In this document: piece by piece, positions 14,827 to 17,646 of the stretch
Position numbering within the stretch: the stretch's first letter is position 1
Layout of the letters: the number at the start of each line of letters is the position of its first letter
NCBI GenBank assembly: GCA_035292525.1
Contig: DATDPZ010000277.1
Span: 1 to 17,646, forward strand
Direction of reading: 5' to 3'
DNA length: 17,646 nucleotides
Source: VBAS01 sp035292525
Lineage (GTDB): Bacteria; Bacteroidota; Bacteroidia; Chitinophagales; Chitinophagaceae
Made by a program: the position numbers and the translations under genes
The notes under the pieces: generated by a model
Told to the model about the DNA's origin: nothing
Databases searched by the model: none
The model's input: the letters and a program-made list of their open reading frames with translations, nothing else

Positions 14827-15351
14827 ATGGATAATAGTTTTTTTTCTTACTTGCAGCAACTTGAATTGATAGCTTTTTTTTCTGGCTATCCTTTAATCTA
14901 TACCATTGTTGTTTCAATTGCAGGAAAAAATCAACCAAAACGCAGTTTTAAAAACAGGCTTGTTCTGCTGTTACCTTTTGCTTATGCATTGGTGGGTACT
15001 TTATACCTTGGGCTTCAATTAAAAAATTTGTATCCTGATTATTCAATTGAAAACATAAAACAAATCTTTCAGGGATCTTATCTTAAAATATGGGGAATTC
15101 TTTCCATGCTTTTCTGGATTCCTGTTTTTAGCAGAAAAACGATTTTTAGTTTACTTCATAGTCTTATTTTCTTCTTTTTACTGGGTAAAACACTGTTTTT
15201 GTATTTATTCAAAGCAACAGAGCAAATCAACATTAGTAATGAAATGAAAATATATACAGACAGTCTCTTATTAAATACAGGCTGCCTGGTTATTATCACT
15301 TTTTTTTACCTGCTATTAAAACAATTGAATAAAAGATCTGTTCATCATTAA
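14827..15351 (+). CDS. Five-TM membrane protein, unknown function
   Basis: A 174-residue integral membrane protein with about five hydrophobic helices: ELIAFFSGYPLIYTIVVSIAG, RLVLLLPFAYALVGTLYLGL, LKIWGILSMLFWIPVF, LLHSLIFFFLLGKTLFLYLF and LLNTGCLVIITFFYLLLKQL. Basic residues KNQPKRSFKNR follow the first helix. I do not recognise the family. A GTG two codons upstream (14821) is in frame, but ATG is preferred. It lies 28 bp after the DUF5686 gene on the same strand and may be read from the same transcript; 171 bp separate it from the next gene. Confidence 0.75.
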   Translation: MDNSFFSYLQQLELIAFFSGYPLIYTIVVSIAGKNQPKRSFKNRLVLLLPFAYALVGTLYLGLQLKNLYPDYSIENIKQIFQGSYLKIWGILSMLFWIPVFSRKTIFSLLHSLIFFFLLGKTLFLYLFKATEQINISNEMKIYTDSLLLNTGCLVIITFFYLLLKQLNKRSVHH

Positions 15352-15522
15352 CTAAAAAAAGATGTGATAATCTTTTCTGATTTAATTACTCTGGCTTCGT
15401 CTTTAAAAAAACATTGTGACTAAAATCACCTGCACATTTAACTACAGTCATTAAAGGGTATAAAAGGCCAATCTATTTTTACTCCGTCTTAATATTCATT
15501 TATTCATTTTAAAATTTCTGAT

Positions 15523-16320
15523 ATGAAACTGCTAAGCAATAAAACATTATTGATCGTTTTAATCCTTGTCAGCAGCTATGGTTATATAGTGAGCTGTACA
15601 CGAGAAAATGTGATTCCTCCACCTCCTGCACCCACCGGTCCGGTAATAAACCGTGGCACTAATGTTCATTTACCAGGGGAAATGACCACTGGTAATGTCA
15701 ATGAATGGAAATTTGATAAATCCCATTCAAGTGTGTTATGGCAAACAAATTATGTAGGGGCTTCCGGTTTGCTTACCGGTCGTTTTAACCAGTTTGGTAT
15801 TCATGATGTAACTGATGCAAAAATGCTGAACTATACTGCTACTGGTCAACCCCTAAAAGATAGTTCCTGGGCATTTTATGAAAATGATCCAAGCAAAACC
15901 TTTTTCAATGGTTATGTTCAAATCAACACTTCTAATACAGGAGAACCCGGAAGAGATGCGGGATGTAATATCGGCGCCATGGGTACTACAGCTATAGTTT
16001 CCGGCACACAAAACCTGACAGTTACCAATCTTGCCAAGATCAAAACAACAGAAGTAAAATTTGATCCGCTCAGCAATGATTATATAGTTACACTAAATCT
16101 GACCTGGCAGGGTAAATTAGCTATCCCGCTGACAAAATCAATTGTAGGCAGGTTAAAATATATTCCCAAAACCCGTGTGCAGTTTGGAACTGCTGCTGCT
16201 TATGATGTCTTTGGACTTCAGTTGAGTTTTCAGTTTAATTGTCGTGATTTTGGTATGACCAGCACCAGTATTTCAGATAAAATTGAAGTTGAGTGTAATA
16301 TAAACTTCCACAATAAGTAA
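15523..16320 (+). CDS. YceI-like domain lipoprotein
   Basis: A 265-residue predicted lipoprotein: a hydrophobic signal (about 8-24) ends in lipobox I22-V-S-C25, followed by a Pro-rich linker (IPPPPAPTGP). Residues about 60-264 resemble the YceI beta-barrel: EWKFDKSHSSVLW (61-73), TGRFNQF (85-91), GYVQINTSN then GRDAGC (143-148, the place of the family's RDxHL), TTEVKFD, and SDKIEVECNINF at the end. E. coli-type YceI proteins are known to bind polyisoprenoid lipids, including quinone-like molecules, in a hydrophobic pocket. The divergence is large, so ligand binding is uncertain. It lies 18 bp before a haem lipoprotein gene, with a DUF5777-type barrel next, arguing for a shared envelope function. 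No consensus -10 box was found in the upstream gap. Confidence 0.8.
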   Translation: MKLLSNKTLLIVLILVSSYGYIVSCTRENVIPPPPAPTGPVINRGTNVHLPGEMTTGNVNEWKFDKSHSSVLWQTNYVGASGLLTGRFNQFGIHDVTDAKMLNYTATGQPLKDSSWAFYENDPSKTFFNGYVQINTSNTGEPGRDAGCNIGAMGTTAIVSGTQNLTVTNLAKIKTTEVKFDPLSNDYIVTLNLTWQGKLAIPLTKSIVGRLKYIPKTRVQFGTAAAYDVFGLQLSFQFNCRDFGMTSTSISDKIEVECNINFHNK

Positions 16321-16338
16321 TCCCTTAATAGCATTACC

Positions 16339-16725
16339 ATGAAAAAAATATTTATATCCGCAGGTCTACTTCTTCTTCTGGGCGGTATTGGCTTAACCGG
16401 GTGTTATAAGAATGTCATCCTGCCTGATGCAGCTTTTGATCCGGATGGACCCGCACAGGCTGTCAGCTATAAGTTGGATGTAGCGCCAATCTTAAATACC
16501 AAATGTGCCATATCCGGCTGTCATATTTCCGGAGCCAAAAAACCTTTCCTGGCCACAGTCTTATCTTACCAGGAATTAGTAAATGGTGGATTTGTCAATA
16601 CAACAATTCCAAAAGAAAGTATATTATATAAAGCAATTAATGGGTCAATGAAAGAATATATTCCTTCAGCTTCCGACAGGCAAAAAGTATATGACTGGAT
16701 CAGAAATGGTGCCCTGAATAATTAA
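16339..16725 (+). CDS. Monohaem c-type cytochrome lipoprotein with CX4CH site
   Basis: A 128-residue protein. The signal ends in lipobox L19-T-G-C22. The single haem-attachment site is C56-A-I-S-G-C61-H62, that is CX4CH rather than CX2CH, within DVAPILNTKCAISGCH, a context seen in cytochrome-c-like domains of Bacteroidota and Planctomycetes. M104 in GSMKEYIPS is a possible second axial ligand, and the C-terminal helix RQKVYDWIRNGA is typical of small c-type cytochromes. It should be a lipid-anchored electron carrier at the membrane surface. It lies 18 bp after the YceI-like gene and 21 bp before the barrel gene, so the three form one likely operon. If haem is not attached, the two Cys could form a disulfide. 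Confidence 0.85.
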   Translation: MKKIFISAGLLLLLGGIGLTGCYKNVILPDAAFDPDGPAQAVSYKLDVAPILNTKCAISGCHISGAKKPFLATVLSYQELVNGGFVNTTIPKESILYKAINGSMKEYIPSASDRQKVYDWIRNGALNN

Positions 16726-16746
16726 GTGATTAAAAAATAATTCAAA

Positions 16747-17646
16747 ATGAAACAAAAAATAAATATACCAACACTCCGTCCTGCCATACTCCTATGTATG
16801 CTTTGTAGTCTGTTGTTATTCCAGGCATCAATTTATGCACAGGAAACTAAAACAGAATCGGAGGAAGCCCCCGCTCCTGTAAAGGCAAAGCCGGTAAAAA
16901 ACACTTTTGAAAGCGTTTGGCTCATAGATAATCAAACGGTAATGGTACCCATAAAAGGAACCCTGGAAATGGATATCATGCACCGGTTTGGAGTCGTTGA
17001 TAAAGGATACGAGGATTTTTGGGGATTCTTTGCCCCTTCCAATATCCGCCTCGGGGTTAGTTATTCACCTATTAATAAACTGAACCTTGGGATTGGTATT
17101 ACAAAAAGCAATATGCTTTGGGATGCCAGTGCCAAATATTCTATTATTACACAAACAAAAGGAATTTACCCGGTTAGTATTACTTATTACGGGAACCTGG
17201 CTTATGATACAAGAAAAGATAAAGACAAAAGTATTTTTAAATACCCGGAGGACAGAGTTTCATTTTTCAACCAGATTATCATAGCCAGAAAAATTACAGA
17301 TAAGTTTTCTCTGCAAATAGCCCCGAGTATTTCACACCAGAATTCAGTCAATGGTTATTATACTAAAAATGACAGTACCGGAAAAGAGATTTTTGAAGAA
17401 ATGAAGCATGACCAGCTTTCTGTAGCAGTTTCAGGAAGATATAAATTAACCAATGTAACTTCTGTAATTGTCAATTACGATCAGCCAATAACAAAACATG
17501 CTACCAACAACCCGGATCCCAATTTATCATTCGGACTTGAGTTTAATACCAGCAGCCACTCATTCCAGTTGTTTATGGGTAACTACTTTTTCCTGAACCA
17601 GCAAAGAAATAGTCTCTTTAATAAAAACAGTCCGTTTAAATATACT
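16747..17646 (+). CDS. DUF5777 family outer-membrane beta-barrel (3' end outside window)
   Basis: An open frame of 300 codons from ATG 16747 to the right edge, without a stop. Residues 1-32 form a long signal peptide (basic start, CMLCSLLLFQASIYAQ). A charged Ala/Pro/Lys linker (33-50) follows, then NTFESVWLIDNQTV, GTLEMDIMHRFG, IRLGVSYSPINKLNLGIG and alternating strands typical of an outer-membrane barrel. The HRFG, IRLG and LGIG pattern fits DUF5777, a Bacteroidota family of unknown function that I recall near YceI-like and cytochrome genes. Because it follows a lipoprotein and a haem protein at short distance, it may be their outer-membrane partner. Perhaps 30 or more residues are missing. 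Confidence 0.85.
   Translation, partial: MKQKINIPTLRPAILLCMLCSLLLFQASIYAQETKTESEEAPAPVKAKPVKNTFESVWLIDNQTVMVPIKGTLEMDIMHRFGVVDKGYEDFWGFFAPSNIRLGVSYSPINKLNLGIGITKSNMLWDASAKYSIITQTKGIYPVSITYYGNLAYDTRKDKDKSIFKYPEDRVSFFNQIIIARKITDKFSLQIAPSISHQNSVNGYYTKNDSTGKEIFEEMKHDQLSVAVSGRYKLTNVTSVIVNYDQPITKHATNNPDPNLSFGLEFNTSSHSFQLFMGNYFFLNQQRNSLFNKNSPFKYT

Noticed and set aside
15357..15376. AAAAGAT / ATCTTTT inverted repeat after the five-TM gene, as a possible terminator
   Set aside because: The stem is almost all A-T and only seven bases long; such repeats are expected by chance in this AT-rich gap.
17087..17284. Plus-strand open frame of 65 codons inside the barrel gene
   Set aside because: It is a shifted frame within the DUF5777 coding region, which stays open from 16747 to the right edge.

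Overview
The window looks like chromosomal DNA of a Bacteroidota bacterium, most likely of the Chitinophagaceae or a close family. The evidence is an AT-rich sequence, a TAnnTTTG-type -10 box, a type IX secretion (T9SS) C-terminal tail, DUF5686 and DUF5777 family outer-membrane proteins, a TPR histidine kinase, and a Bacteroidota-style creD gene cluster. I see no rRNA, tRNA, CRISPR array, transposase or phage gene. Taxonomy is inferred from gene content only.

Left part (1-5920, minus strand). A secreted seven-repeat FG-GAP/VCBS protein with a T9SS tail runs off the left edge. Beside it is a two-gene signalling operon: a membrane histidine kinase with an extracytoplasmic TPR domain, followed by a NarL/FixJ-type response regulator. 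Next comes an MBL-fold hydrolase gene (4755-5399) surrounded by short palindromic repeats. Its last 13 codons and stop are present twice, 90 bp apart, differing only at synonymous positions. The 5493-5920 gap holds no gene but is dense in short repeats.

Middle (5921-12212). A large plus-strand gene encodes an outer-membrane protein with three parts: a peptidase-MA-like domain lacking its zinc site, a TolB-type propeller, and an Omp85-like barrel. Facing it is a tight minus-strand cluster: six-TM membrane protein, winged-helix regulator, 73-aa membrane protein and CreD, with a further three-TM protein after a 69-bp gap. A perfect 19-bp palindrome sits 6 bp upstream of the first gene's start codon and is a likely operator for the encoded regulator.

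Right part (12300-17646, plus strand). A DUF5686-family outer-membrane protein is read from a clear -10 box and is followed by a five-TM protein of unknown role. Then comes a compact three-gene unit: a YceI-like lipoprotein, a one-haem lipoprotein with an unusual CX4CH site, and a DUF5777-type outer-membrane beta-barrel cut by the right edge. This trio could form an envelope redox or lipid/quinone-related module, and is the best candidate in the window for an undescribed system.
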